The notes: generated by a model not told the origin, from the sequence alone. A stretch of 64,000 nucleotides of DNA from Tubiluchus corallicola (GCA_030141605.1 JAQGDQ010000140.1:261001-325000); one strand, 5' to 3'; shown: positions 38,106 through 49,592, counted from the stretch's first letter. A program made the numbers and translations.

Positions 38106-38237
38106 CGAAAGTTCTGGTGTTTTGCTTAATACTTGCGTTAAAGCTACAGGTCTATAGTCATTAACTGTAGTAACTGGGTTTCTCTTTGACACAGGAATAA
38201 TGATAGATTTCTTAAACTGTTTAGAGAATTTACAAAT
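38106..38237 (-). pseudogene. LINE RT fragment (fingers region)
   Basis: A 44-codon open stretch on minus encodes FSKQFKKSIIIPVSKRNPVT, then TVNDYRPVALTQVLSKTPE. This matches the 'WK.s.IIPVpKK....NDYRPVALTsv..K..E' block at the start of the RT domain in CR1/L2/Rex-type LINEs. No other RT motifs are adjacent. Confidence 0.75.
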
Positions 38238-38254
38238 ACTTAAAGTCCAGGCTC

Positions 38255-38540
38255 TTCGGGCTGAAAATTGGATTGCTATTCCCCAACACGGCTGTATGAA
38301 ACTGTAATTTTTGGTAATGTGCTGCTTCCAGCTTTTTCTGTATTGTAATCCGCAAGAAATGAAAATATGTAAGACTGCAAATTAGAAAAGGCTCAGAGCT
38401 TTCTCTCTTATGTTTCATGGGTTTGAGTAGAACAGTCGAACCATCAACAACACGCAGTTTGCTAATTAAAGCCTGCCATGCACGGCAACTAAGAAGCTGT
38501 TGCTACATCCTTATCTACTGCAAGAAGGACGTGAACAGAT
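38255..38540 (-). repeat. Module copy with open LKP-type segment
   Basis: The module start (aactaagaagctgttgctac) is at about 38487. On minus the following segment reads WQALISKLRVVDGSTVLLKP and then basic residues; the 42.0-kb copy reads KTVVGGSAVILKP in the same place. The splice acceptor that precedes the next segment in the sister copies (CTTAG) is here CTTGCGG, so that junction is lost. Confidence 0.4.
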
Positions 38541-38624
38541 ATAACTAACACCATTAATAAGTAAAAATACGACATCAACAGGCAAATTTCACGTGCGAAA
38601 ATCATACGTTTATGGATATGTATG

Positions 38625-38816
38625 GCACAGTAAGAGAATTTGAAGAAATTTCCACAACACTTACCTAGTCATTCCTTTTAACTTCAGAACTTCAGCCAAA
38701 GCAACCTTCCTGTGTGGACTCCTTCATCGTCTGCTGAATGTGTTTAGTGTAACCAAGAAACTGCTGCCATGACTTCAAACGATGAGTAAACGTTTCTGAC
38801 GTCATTGAAACGTCAC
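38625..38816 (-). repeat. Module copy with broken exon
   Basis: The module includes TGACGTCA at 38797-38804. The minus-strand segment 38730-38665 keeps an acceptor (TTCAGCAG) and a GTAAGT donor, but all three frames contain stops. It is the decayed sister of candidate exons E7 (33.7 kb) and E3 (43.0 kb). Confidence 0.45.
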
Positions 38817-39808
38817 ATCTCAAGCCTGGAAGAAATGTAAGTACCTAGGCAGCTCTGCCAGATACAGAAGAAGGAAAAAACCTGGCACTAGCAACTCTCC
38901 CAAGGCTTAGATCTTCAATAACAAGAATATTAGCACAGGATCAATCTAAGACATTTTCATAATTGTCAATGATCATTAAATTAGTCGTTAATAACGAACC
39001 AGTTCTTATATATCAGTAACAAAATACGGTTTAAGTGAGGCAACTATCACTTAGGCAGAGGAGAGAAGGTGAGATGACCAGAAGTATGAATATATTTTTG
39101 TATCATATTATAATTACTCGCAGGTTTCACCATAATTCACAAATAGTTTGATATTCACTTGCTGTAATTTGCCTACCGCAACTCAGTCCCCAGGACTGGC
39201 ATTTGTTTGTCAAAAAATGTGTAAGATGATAATTGCAATCATTATCATATTGCCTGCAAGATGCAAATGCAACAACTCTCCTTAAATTATCATTAACCTG
39301 CAGTTTTTAAAGCTACCTGCCTGTATGTAACAGCCGCCTGTCGACACAGTTGATAAAAAAATCACAAAATATTCAAACATAAAATTACAAAACAGAGACA
39401 ACGTCACTCGTCGTTGTTTCAATCCGTTGAGGATGTCGTGAAGACAACAATATTACTTCAAAAATTTCTTAAAGACAAAATTTCTTAAACAAAATCTTAA
39501 AGACAATTATTGTGCTCATGTACCCATGGCATGCTAGCTTTTTTGCGGCACACATTTGTATGTTCTCTTCTAAAAACTCCATAATGATGAAAGTGAACCA
39601 GAACATTCCTGTTCAAGTCGCATTGCATTTCACTTCACACTAATGTTCATCCTGCAGCTCATTACGTTACATTTCATTACATTACGCTACGTTCGTTACG
39701 CTGTGTTACGCTACATTATATTATAACTAAACGTGAACTTGTGTCACAATTCTAATTGTACTGCAGTTCAGTTATTCGCTCCACTGTCAGTAAACTGGAC
39801 ATAGCCAA

Positions 39809-39950
39809 AAACTACTATAGACCTAGACTTACCATTCCAGTACCATTTCGTTTACGGTACTGTTCATGTTGCAGCTCATAAACTACTATAGCCATAGACT
39901 TACCATCCAGTACCATTTCGTTTACGGTACTGTTCATGTTGCAGCTCATA
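39809..39950. repeat. 71-bp tandem duplication containing a hairpin
   Basis: Two copies starting at 39809 and 39880 (aaactactatag...). Each contains CAGTACC, an 11-bp loop and GGTACTG, a 7-bp inverted repeat. Confidence 0.75.
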
Positions 39951-40166
39951 AACTTATCATCTTGTAAAATATTCAGTTTATGATTTTTTTCATGAACTCC
40001 AGCTGTACCAGTGAGAAATTACCTAATTTTTGAACGGACCTGTAGAACTGGCTACATTGAAGGAACGTAAGCAGCTATGCCAACAGAATGATATCACGTG
40101 TTGAAGGATCAGTGTGGCGTATCAAAGAAATGATATCAGACGTCAATTAAAAAACAACGTAAATAA

Positions 40167-40241
40167 TGACGATGATGATGATGTGATGATGATGATGATG
40201 ATCATGTGCTGCTGCTGCTGCTGCTGATGATGATGATGATA

Positions 40242-40273
<32 letters not shown>

Positions 40274-40274
40274 A
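40167..40274. repeat. ATG/GAT microsatellite with a CTG block
   Basis: Runs of (gat)n interrupted by (ctg)6-like gctgctgctgctgctgctg, then (atg)n again. Confidence 0.9.
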
Positions 40275-40694
40275 ATCTTCATTTAAAGTCGGCTTTTTGG
40301 ATAAACAATAAACACAAGCTCCAATAAGCTCCGATTGTAAATAGCAGTCTACAACTACATAACAGAGACTATTATTACCCCACTTTTACCCTAAATGCCA
40401 TATGCCAGGCAAAGCAACAGCAGGTACCATTTTTAAAGTTTTTGGTGCGACCCGATGTCATAGAGCAGTTGTTCTACACAAAAATTAAATACTACAAGTA
40501 AATAAGCTATCACGAATCGATTGAGTTATTTTAACTCACAAGGAACGTAAGGAACCAAGGCAATTTCCGTTTGTGCGCAAAACTATCGTATTTCTTCTCT
40601 TTTTTTGGTCGAACTATTTTGGAGGTAAGCGTAACGATAGGGAACTACTTGTGAAGAGCAGCACTGTGGAATACCTTATCCAAAGAAATAAAGA

Positions 40695-40862
40695 CTAGAT
40701 GGTAACTGTCTGTAAAACGTCCTCTCTCAAATGCCTTTTGAAATTGTTAACTGTTAAAGCACTGATAATTGATGATGTAAGATGATTCCAATGTTGAACT
40801 ACGGGATGCCTAAAGAAATGTGATCTGATATTGGTTCTAGCTGGTTGCACAAATAACGAAGC
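40695..40862 (-). pseudogene. LINE C-terminal fragment
   Basis: A 55-codon open stretch on minus encodes SLFVQPARTNIRSHFFRHPV, then VQHWNHLTSSIISALTV, NNFKRHLREDV and a stop. It matches the 'R...~~FF..Rvv..WN.Lp..vv.a.s.~~FK..Ld' end of LINE proteins used in many invertebrates. Confidence 0.7.
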
Positions 40863-41344
40863 TTTAAACAATTATTTAATTGAATTTTTTTAGTTAACTA
40901 AATTCTTTTAGTTAATTTGACTTCTGCTTCAACACAGTTGGTTTGACTGTTTGTTTGGTTGTTTGTTTTTGTCTGTTACAGCAGTAAGCCATTTACTCAA
41001 AAACTATCTGACAGATTTCCAGAAACTTTGTGAAGAAAGGCGGGTATAGAGTGCAAAAATTGGAATCGTTTCGCCAGTTCTCCTTTCGCAAAACTTGACC
41101 GAACACCGCATATAAAAAAACACTCGAAAATCACTTCACGAGTAACCTTTACTCATTAGTGTATAGCCTTATAGACTTGATACGCATATTATTGTCAGTC
41201 TATTAATTACTACCGCCAAAATTAATGATGAAAAGGGCAGATAAACACTATGTGGAACATTCGTCCATTACTCGATAGAAATCCAATCTGCTTCTTACTG
41301 AGCGCATTCTAGTTTTCTTATAAAATCAATTCCATCAAAATAAC

Positions 41345-41465
41345 ACGTGCCTTTTTTACCTACTTTTCCATTTGTGCCGTTTTTTCTATACCATTTTTAC
41401 CTGCGCCATTTTTCTGTGCCATTTTACCGTGTCATTTTTCCCTGTACCATTTTTACCGCGCACCC
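41345..41465. repeat. Degenerate 15-16 bp repeat
   Basis: Repeated ctgtaccatttttacc-like words (ttctgtgccattttaccg, ccctgtaccatttttacc), seven or so imperfect copies. Confidence 0.6.
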
Positions 41466-41829
41466 TATAGTCTACATACGCCCATTTTAGAGCTGCTATG
41501 CGATTTAGATAGGAAGAAAGACCAATACTTGATAAATATGACGAAGTATAGGTGTAAGGATTCTCACTGAAATTCACGCTTGGCTCTTCCTCCATCCATA
41601 TGGAATGTCACTGCGTTTTTGAACATTCATATGTAGTTTTCACGGATATAAGGTATAAGTTTCGAACAAATTTAAAAAGAACCACCAACACAATACCTGA
41701 ACAAAGCAAAGCCATATTTTTCATGCCAGTTAAACAAGCAAAATAATATTATAATCTGTGTACCTGTAAGTCTTGCGTGCCCTGGGCTGCTTGTCGGGTT
41801 TGCGTAGGCTCCCTATTTGCACAACTTAC

Positions 41830-41915
41830 CTTTACTGCATCTCCTCCTAATAATGCTGCGGGTGTCCTAGCGATTTCCTGCATTTCCTGTCTTTTCCTGG
41901 CTCTTGACCTGGATC
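41830..41915 (-). CDS. Candidate exon E5, unknown gene
   Basis: Acceptor TTTCATTTCTTACTTAG and a perfect GTAAGT donor bound an 86-nt segment. It is open in one frame only: SRSRARKRQEMQEIARTPAA, then LLGGDAVK (two leftover bases at the start, phase 0 end). Candidate exon E1 (47836-47921) has the same length and phases, and E6 has the same acceptor context. No domain is recognised; the residues are charged and probably helical. It could be an exon of a fast-evolving protein or a decoy in decayed repeats. Confidence 0.4.
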
Positions 41916-42039
41916 CTAAGTAAGAAATGAAAATTAACTAAGCCCACTTAGTTTGTAGCAAAGCTTGAGGCCTTTTTTCTTATTGTGGGTTTGAGTATAA
42001 CAGCAGAACCACCAACAACAGTTTTACAAATGAAGATGC

Positions 42040-42125
42040 CTTACTGTCCAGAAACTTATAATGGGTTGCTATGTTGCTATGATCTAAGAAAGAGTGTTTA
42101 TGATGTCACCAAGAATGTCCTCACT
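42040..42125 (-). repeat. Module copy near 42.1 kb
   Basis: gggttgctatgttgctatga is followed by gtgtttatgatgtcacc. It carries a TGATGTCA variant of the CRE-like site. Candidate exon E5 lies next to it on minus. Confidence 0.5.
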
Positions 42126-42755
42126 CCCAACACGCCAAATTTGTCATGAAGAAGAAGTTTGGACAAAGTTGTCCCGTGCCTAACGGTGTAGTGATATAAT
42201 TATTATCATATTATTATTCAGATTCAATTATTTAAGCTGAGCATACACTCCGTAGTCTTAAGAAGATTACCAGCTATTATGCCTTCCATAAATCACCAAT
42301 AAGATTTAATTTATATAATAAATTTAATAAAAATAATAACAACACTTCTCTGTAGGAAGAACTGTAGGATTAATAAATACTTAAGAGAAAAGATGTAGGA
42401 ACTATGAAACTTTAAAGTTTATTTTAAAAATTTAATTTCGTCTTCCCCAGTGTTGTGATTTGAGAATCTCTCCGCCCAGAGCCAAGAGGATGCTACAAGA
42501 AACGGTTTAGGGGTATATAAAAAAGAATAGTTTTTTAAATAATTGAATACCTGCTTATTCTGAATCTAGTTGAATTGAATTGAATTCTGTCTTCGTACTT
42601 CGGAAGAAATGATTAAACTTGTACATCAGCGTTGCTCCATTCTCTTCTAGTCCTCTCTTCCAAATTCGCTAGAAACGGTAAATGCAAAATAGTTCAACTA
42701 AATAGATAATACAGAATCGATCAGAAAAATCATTCCTGCAAAACTAGCTCGTTAC

Positions 42756-42887
42756 CTTACATCCTAACAGAGGCTTTAGCCGAAGAAACCATCCTGTTGA
42801 CCTGTTTTTTCCTTTCAAGGAGCTGTAAATTTCCTGCCAAGAACCTATGGGATGAATAGAAACCGGTCTACACGATGGTGTGGGTCT
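42756..42887 (-). CDS. Candidate exon E4, unknown gene
   Basis: A strong acceptor (TTCATCTCTTTCAG) and donor (GTAACG) bound 132 nt, open in a single frame (44 codons, phase 0 both ends): RPTPSCRPVSIHPIGSWQEI, then YSSLKGKNRSTGWFLRLKPL and LGCK. The other two frames have early stops. It lies 110 nt downstream of E3. No family recognised. Confidence 0.4.
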
Positions 42888-42996
42888 CTGAAAGAGATGA
42901 AGGATTGCGAGTTGATTGAGGCAACGTTTTAGCATTACGGTTCATGGTTTTGCAAGAGAATTTAAAGAAATTTGCCTCTAAAGTACTTGCTTTTAC

Positions 42997-43137
42997 TTGA
43001 GAATCCACCCGGAATAGAAGCAATCTACGAGGACCTCTTTGAGCAATCTGCTTAATGTGTGTAATGGCCAAGAAACTGTTGCTATGACGTCCAAATCTAA
43101 TGACGAGCTAACATTTGTGACATCAGTGAGGACGTCT
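42997..43137 (-). repeat. Module copy with candidate exon E3
   Basis: The module core is at about 43065-43137 (ccaagaaactgttgctatga, with a TGACATCA variant). On minus, 43047-42997 is a 51-nt open segment (IAQRGPRRLLLFRVDSQ), acceptor AAGCAG, donor GTAAAA, phase 0 both ends. It aligns in position with E7 and with the broken 38.7-kb segment. Confidence 0.4.
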
Positions 43138-44953
43138 ACTGTCGTTGACCACAGATATTGAAGACATCTATAGTCATAGATATCTCACAGACATACCAGA
43201 TAAGTCTCTGGTATTGAATGCTTTTAATTCTGCTATTGGACGAGGTAAAAACCGAGTGGTCACGATAACAACTTAGCATCCAAAGTGAAGCAATGCTAAA
43301 AACAGTTTGTAAATGGATAGAGGACAGATACAATACTAACTGTGCAGTGTCATTCACCATGCTGATCTCATTGAGGGACGATGTATTTGCATCTGAACCT
43401 CCCCCCTCCCTCTTGTTGTTTCTCTTTCTGCCATCCTTTAATTATCTGCAGTGCTTTGACTAATGACTATCAACAATCGTAATCATTAAAATGACGCAGT
43501 ATTTAAGGTATCAATTTTGTTTTTTTTTATTTTATTTTGGCACAATTTCGTCGGTACAATTTAAAGTTGTTTTAGGATAAAATTCCTTTCTGTCAGTAAT
43601 TTGCACTGAATCATTTTCTGCATATAATTACTTTAAATTCAATTGATTGTCATAGTATTTGAAATATATTTTAATAAATAATAGAAATTATAAAAATGTG
43701 AAAACACCGAGGCTTTGAGAACCACGCAGATTTGTTAATATCTTGGGATCAACATTTTTCCAATAAATTAAGCTTCCTCGGGAATTTTTACGGTTCTTTT
43801 GTGGCAGAACCGGATCCTTGCTCATTTAAAAGGTAATTCTGTGAGATGAAACACTGAACTGGTAAAGTTACATACGGATGCATTTACATCTTCTCTACAC
43901 AACAAGAAATGAACGAAATGGTTCGGAATCAGAGTAAAAGTAACTTGAGTGTGAGCCCAAGAGTGATTTTCCTAAGCAGTCTCGCAACAAATCAGTTTTA
44001 GGCAACTTTGGCGTTGCTTAACTTCGGTAACGAATCACACGCCGTGATTACTCACTATTGTGCATATTCAAATATCAACATGATTCCCTACCAAATCGTT
44101 CTGACGTTACAAATCGAGATCTACTTTCTTGCCTTTGCGAGTTGACCATTTTTTCATTATATGATCCCTATTAATCAATAGTTAAAATAAACTACTTTTT
44201 ATTGCGCATTATCTTTTCTGGGAAAAAACATGTTCTGTGAAATTCCTGTGCTTTTTGTCGGAGAGGAAAAATTTTCTGGGAAACGAGTCTATACCACTGC
44301 TGCCACAATTGATCCTATTTAAACATCGTTACTTTTATTATCATAATAATAATAATATAAGTATAATTACATCATGGAGATATACTGTAATTTCTATCTG
44401 GGCCTGATAATTGTAATAATAGTTAACATATATTAATATGTTAATTATAACAATAAATACAGTAAAAACTCCACTGTTAGTAGAAACATTTCTGTTACAA
44501 GGTCCTGCAGTCTTACTGTAGTGCCTACTGCAGTATCATGTGCCAACTGTGATCATGTTAGCACACCCAAATAGTTATCGAACCTGCTGATATATGTAAC
44601 AATTTTCACTCTGAAATAACTGCTGGTAGATGCTGAAGTAGTCAAAGGTTTTTTGACAGCATGTGACAAGGTGGATTCTATTTTATATTTGCAATGATGG
44701 AAATTATCACGGTCTTAGTTAATGATACTTACAAATATCTGTCACAAATACATGTACGGCATAAATAGATTAATATATTATACAATAATATAATATTTTC
44801 GTCTGGCTACCTTTTACTGCTAAATGCGTAATGTCGCTTTCATTTAATTCACATTACTTGGTGAAGACCTTTCCATTTTCTGAAAGGTTTTCCTACTCGC
44901 AAATTACTCCTTCGAAATGAACAATATAAGAGCGTTGCTGTTCAAGTACTTAC

Positions 44954-45280
44954 TGTTGCAGTTCCTTCAGAATCTTGGGTTCTTACCGGGGTCCGTACCC
45001 TTGCAGTTCCTTCAGAATCTTGGGTTCTTACCGGGGTCCGTACCCTTGCAGTTCCTTCAGAATCTTGGGTTCTTACTGGGGTCCGTACCCTTGCAGTTCC
45101 TTCAGAATCTTGGGTTCTTACTGGGGTCCGTACCCTTGCAGTTCCTTCAGAATCTTGGGTTGTTACTGGGGTCCGTACCCTTGCAGTTCCTTCAGAATCT
45201 TGGGTTCTTACCGGGGTCCGTACCTTTGCAGAACCTCTAAGATCTTGGGTCGTTGACAGTGTCTGTGATATCTTGCCTTC
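44954..45280 (-). CDS. Candidate exon E2: seven 15-residue repeats, unknown gene
   Basis: On minus a 327-nt segment opens after TTCCTTATTTCAG and ends at ACA|GTAAGT, phase 0 at both ends, with no stop in 109 codons. It encodes EGKISQTLSTTQDLRGSAK and then tandem copies of VRTPVRTQDSEGTAR, a hydrophilic, probably disordered repeat. It has no ATG, as expected for an internal exon. The plus strand is also open (LQFLQNLGFLPGSVP repeats from ATG 44917), but that reading is hydrophobic and lacks splice or promoter support. Each 45-bp unit contains an internal GTAAGA/GTAACA donor-like site. Could be a real repeat-bearing exon or a minisatellite that happens to be open. Confidence 0.4.
44956..45240. 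repeat. 45-bp minisatellite, six copies plus a diverged seventh
   Basis: Unit ttgcagttccttcagaatct then tgggttcttaccggggtccg and taccc. Units start at 44956, 45001, 45046, 45091, 45136 and 45181, with a degenerate copy from 45226. Nearly identical units differ at one or two sites. Confidence 0.95.
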
Positions 45281-45426
45281 CTGAAATAAGGAAGAGCTCG
45301 AAAATACATTACCCTGCTGGTCTCGAAAGTCTAACGATTTTAGTCGTAATTTCTCAGGAGTTTAAATAAAAATTAACAAACCTCCGTCAGTAGATTGCTG
45401 ATCAACTCCGAATTCTTGCCCTCTTG

Positions 45427-45485
45427 TGGTAACTAAGAAGCTGTTGCTAAGAAGTGTTTATGGCGTCACAGGAAAATGTCCCTAA
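45427..45485 (-). repeat. Module copy near 45.45 kb
   Basis: aactaagaagctgttgctaa followed by gtgtttatggcgtcacagg, a near-CRE variant. About 150 nt downstream on minus lies candidate exon E2. Confidence 0.55.
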
Positions 45486-45599
45486 ACCGGGCTACACGTC
45501 ATTTCCGTATAAGATGACATCCATCTGTATAAATTTTGAATAAACGATTAACAAAACGCTACAATAGGGTCTATTTAAATTATACAGTAATTATTGTTT

Positions 45600-45745
45600 T
45601 TTTTTGTACAGTTCGGAATCGTGCAAGCTATAATCCAGCATTCATTAGCAGCTCAAACACAGATTTTATGCTTATGGCGAGACTAGAACCTCGCTTATTA
45701 TCAAGGCAAAGCCACTAAGATGAGCCACTGAACTGGCAGAGGTGG
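45600..45745 (-). repeat. tRNA-like SINE copy
   Basis: On minus, TGGCTCATCTTAGTGG resembles an A box, and GGTTCTAGTCTCGCC about 40 nt later a B box. The flanking sequence up to about 45870 matches, with many changes, the segment at 61850-62110, so the two are copies of one family. Confidence 0.5.
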
Positions 45746-46179
45746 CTTAATCACATTCAGATGTAAGTACGACTATCCTCTACAAGGTAAACAGCCAGAA
45801 TCAGCATGAACCTGTTTTGAGGGAGAACAAAGTTTGTCATTCATCCATTAGCTGACCAGCCTCTGCGCCATTCTTAACTTCAATAAGAGACATACACAAG
45901 TGCGGTGTCATCGTCAAAAGTGGGTGTTGGTGATAATAGCTGCACGTCTGCAGACGATACTGAGACCCAAAAATCATTGCGCAAATTGCCAATTGATATA
46001 TTAATTTTTATTATGCATATCCACGCTTAGGGCACAAGGATGACAGAAATAAAAAATATAAACAAAATCCCTAGCTTAGGCGTATTCAATGGGCGAGGCA
46101 GGCGTACAGAATTCTACGTTGGTTGCTTCCTGGTGAAGCCATAATTGAACTATCTGGTTATGCCTTTAACTGCTATTTC

Positions 46180-46275
46180 TGGTAACACCAGCAGTTAATA
46201 TCTTGGATTCCGCAAGAAAGCTCTGAAAACCTTTTGCACGCCAACTGAGATTCGAACCTACGCCTTCTTCTTTCA
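46180..46275 (-). repeat. tRNA-like fragment
   Basis: On minus, GGTTCGAATCTCAGTTGGC is a good B box. The rest does not fold as a complete tRNA that I can draw. Probably SINE-derived. Confidence 0.35.
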
Positions 46276-46669
46276 CCGTCCAATTCGCTGTGAAGAAAGT
46301 GTTTATATAAGCTCCTGGACGGAAAGAATGATCATTACACTTTTCTGTAAATTCGGCACTAGTTTTGCTTTCAACCTACATATTTATCTAGAACTTATAA
46401 CGGTATATTTAAATAGTAATTAGCGTTTCTGTAGAGTGTAGAGTAACAAAATGTTACATACTTAATATATTACTTTAATAAAATAACCAATAAGGCTGAT
46501 ATTTTAATGAATATCAATTTTTTAAGTAATAATAATTTCGTTTAGGGCATGGTCAAGTGGTTATACCTTGAGTACCTCAACGCTTATTTTCAAGACGGTC
46601 CTGATTATTATTACCTGCACGTTCCATCAATAAAGCTTGATCGAAGAACCGGCGGTAATATTTCCTAAT

Positions 46670-46748
46670 TCTTTGGTATGACTCGGTCGGGAGTTGAACC
46701 AGAGACCTCCCTGGCATGAAGCGCGCACAACTGGATGACCGGATTCTG
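46670..46748 (-). repeat. tRNA-like SINE head
   Basis: On minus, CCGGTCATCCAGTTGTGCGC then TTCATGCC and GGTTCAACTCCCGACCGAG look like a tRNA D-arm, anticodon region and T-arm. The anticodon stem pairs poorly, so I do not call a functional tRNA. Confidence 0.4.
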
Positions 46749-47835
46749 ATGCTCTCAAAGCCGACAATTCAGAAAAACCCAAGTGGCCTTCTCATTAGGC
46801 TTGCTATCTGGGTGAGGGTGACTGGCTGCCTCACATGTTAAGCATGTTAATTATTATTGTTCAGCTGGTTCCATGACGAATGTACTACCACCCCTTTTGG
46901 TAATGTGGGATTCGGAAGGAAGTTCACAACACGTATACCAAAAAATTAGTCCCTATAAACGTGATTAAATTTCTTACAAATTTAAACGCCCTATAATTGG
47001 TGGTTACCTCAGCTATATCTTCTGACTGTTTAGAATTTTTGCAATTAATTAAATTATAATGTTTAACTAAAATTCGCCCGTAATTCCGACTGTTAGGCTA
47101 AGTAATATGAGAACATGACACGTGTCAGCAGAGCAGCCGATAAAGAGAGTACAGTAGTAAAAACGCAAAAATGTATCGCTGGTAAAAAATGATTGCACTT
47201 GTAGCCAGGTTATTGTCAAATTTAATGTGAAAAAATAAATACTTATTTAATGACGGTCACTTATTTACAGTGATTTTATGCGTTTGTGTTTGACTGTCGA
47301 TGGATTTCCGTTGAAGACTGCAGTCAATAAAATTTTTGTATTGTGACGAACAAGCTCTTTTGAGGTTTCCTCTGAATTACATGAAAGACGAGTCAGTTGA
47401 GAAATGAACGGCGAATGCAGTGAATGCTCTAGGAAAAACACCTATACTAACGGGAGCCGGAGTCCAACCAAAGCGGCTAGCCTCCCCAAGGTAAAATTTA
47501 TGATTTCTTAATCTTGAGTGTAATACTACCTTTCATTACAAAAGCCAATATAAAAAGATGCTCTCCCAACAGCCGGAGTCTGCGTCAATAGTTCGCGTTT
47601 GCCTCTGGATGTTAAAATTAAGAAAACACGAAGCCTTAACCGAGTTTTGTGGTCCTCTTTTCAATAAGGACAAAAACCGGTCCTTGGTCTTCATTTCAGA
47701 GTTTCTATGTAATTTCTCGTGTTTTAAAATTAAGGTTTTATAATACATCTATCGTTCTCCAAGCTATTTATCATATTTTTTTCTAAATAAATAACAAAGA
47801 AATTCTATTATGATATTATTAAATTCTGTGTGTAC

Positions 47836-47921
47836 CTGTCTTCCTCGGACTCTACGTGTGCACCCTCGGACAAACAAAAGTTCCGCTAAATCTTTTTTTG
47901 CTTGAAGAACAGCATCCTTCT
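47836..47921 (-). CDS. Candidate exon E1, unknown gene
   Basis: An 86-nt segment with acceptor ...AATCTAAAG and donor GACAG|GTACAC, open in one frame: KDAVLQAKKDLAELLFVRGC, then TRRVRGRQ. It has the same length and phases as E5. A module copy (tgagtatttatgacgtcatt, TGACGTCA at 47995-48002) lies just upstream on minus. The acceptor is weak in pyrimidines. The frame is also open back to an ATG at 47955. Confidence 0.3.
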
Positions 47922-48002
47922 CTTTAGATTTGTTAGGTAAAACGATAAACATCAAAGAAACGTGGTTGTCACCCAGGTACAGAGTGAGTATTTATGACGT
48001 CA

Positions 48003-49448
48003 TTGCATGTGTACGTAGTCGTCACTTACTGAAGATCTGGTACGTCATCGCTCGATTCGTCAGATATCATAATTATAATCGTTTAAATAATATTTATTAT
48101 AATAATAATACGCAATTGGATTAAACGAATTAAAATAAATTATGTTTCACCAGCTTGAACAGGGTTGTTAAATACTTTGCTTTAAACACTATCATTATGT
48201 TTCGATATAAATTACTGTTTTCTTCAAATGTGAGGTGAAAGTCTCATCAAAATTACAGAATTACAAAGTTTTTGGTAGATATTGAATTAAGGGAATTTAA
48301 ATAGCACGATAATATTTTTTTGAATTGAGCTAATTTAGAAAACAAAAAAATAATTAGCATACGAAAGGATCGCTATAAGCAATACGATAACATAATTATG
48401 ATAAAAAATATTACTTGAACGATTAGACGAAAACAGCAGAATTTTTATTGTCATCCCTTCCCACTTTCTTAGTAGTAACCTAATAACTGTTTTTATTAAA
48501 ACATTGTTTTTGATATGATGTTTATTACACTACTATTTTGCAATCAGGTTACCTGAAAAATATAAGTTTTTTAATTTCATCTACGTATTAATGCTATTGA
48601 TAAATATGTTTAATTTTGCAGGCTTTCTTATAATATGACTTTAAGTTCTAATTGATTTAATTATTCTGTCTGCTAAGCTGCCGTTCTACACACAAGTTTG
48701 CTTAATTCCACATCTTTAAAGCAAAAACTAAGTCTTTCGGAATGTTCAGCTTATTCTAATTTTTTTTTAAATGTTAGGAAGTTTCAGCAATAAAACTGTG
48801 AGAAGCACCTCGTGTAATTAGTAAAATTAATTTAAAGTCCCGTCCACGTCATGTTTGGGTCCGCTCATTTTCAATGAAACTGTGCAGTTAGTAACCCTTA
48901 TCCTCCCATGTAGTCGAACAATCTTTTTTCCAGGTGCAGCTACAATTATCAACTACATGTATAAACTATTCAAACCGTTAAATTAGAGATTACTAATACT
49001 ATTTTTTTGTTTTTTGATGATCTCGTTGTCATAAACTTTTGCAATAAAAAACTGTTACTGATGATAATGTAATAGCCTTAAATAACCCAACAAAGTAACA
49101 GAATAGTTATCTTAACAAACTATAACTGAACTCCCTAAAGTCTAAACTAAGTAACCCATCTGGAGTTAAAGACGATTATAAATTTCTTTTACAGTTTTAA
49201 GAAAGGCATTTCATGTGTGTACATTGTGTGGTAATTCCAATATTTTTTGTGTATTAAAGTATAGCTGTAATGACCTTCATTTGGATGTAGAAGCTTCCCA
49301 TTTTTATGCAAAAGCTTCCCATTTGTATACATGCTTATTGTTCAAATTACTAAATATCCAAAGACGAACATCAACTTGTAACTCGAAAAAGTCAGTCATG
49401 TCCACACAATGTCATTAAGCTGACTAAATTTTCGCCTGTTACGGACAG
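48003..49448. other. AT-rich stretch, nothing recognised
   Basis: No exon, RNA gene or repeat that I can support, apart from the splice acceptor that opens the FGD-like exon at 49449. Confidence 0.45.
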
Positions 49449-49592
49449 GAAAACTTCCAGAGATTGTTTGAGATCCAGGAAAGGTTGCTGGGTGGTAAGA
49501 AAGAGATAGTGAAGCCAGGGAGGATGCTCATCAAACAGGGAGAACTAATGAAGTTGTCACGCAAGGAGCCTGCGCCACGGATGCTGTTTCTG
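49449..49592 (+). CDS. FGD-family Rho exchange factor, exon at the start of the PH domain
   Basis: Acceptor cgcctgttacggacag and donor GTAAAA bound 48 codons, phase 0 at both ends: ENFQRLFEIQERLLGGKKEI, then VKPGRMLIKQGELMKLSRKE and PAPRMLFL. The pattern 'L..iQ.rl....eiV.PGR.llKeG.LmKlSRK...PR..FL' is that of the linker and first PH strands of FYVE-RhoGEF-PH proteins, closest to the FGD5/FGD6 type. These proteins activate Cdc42 and bind phosphoinositides. I find no DH or FYVE exon in the window; they may lie far away across long introns, or this may be a remnant. Confidence 0.82.

Noticed and set aside
44917-45240. Plus-strand protein with LQFLQNLGFLPGSVP repeats
   Set aside because: Hydrophobic repeat reading without promoter, splice or domain support. 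The minus reading has splice sites at both ends and is the better, though still weak, candidate.
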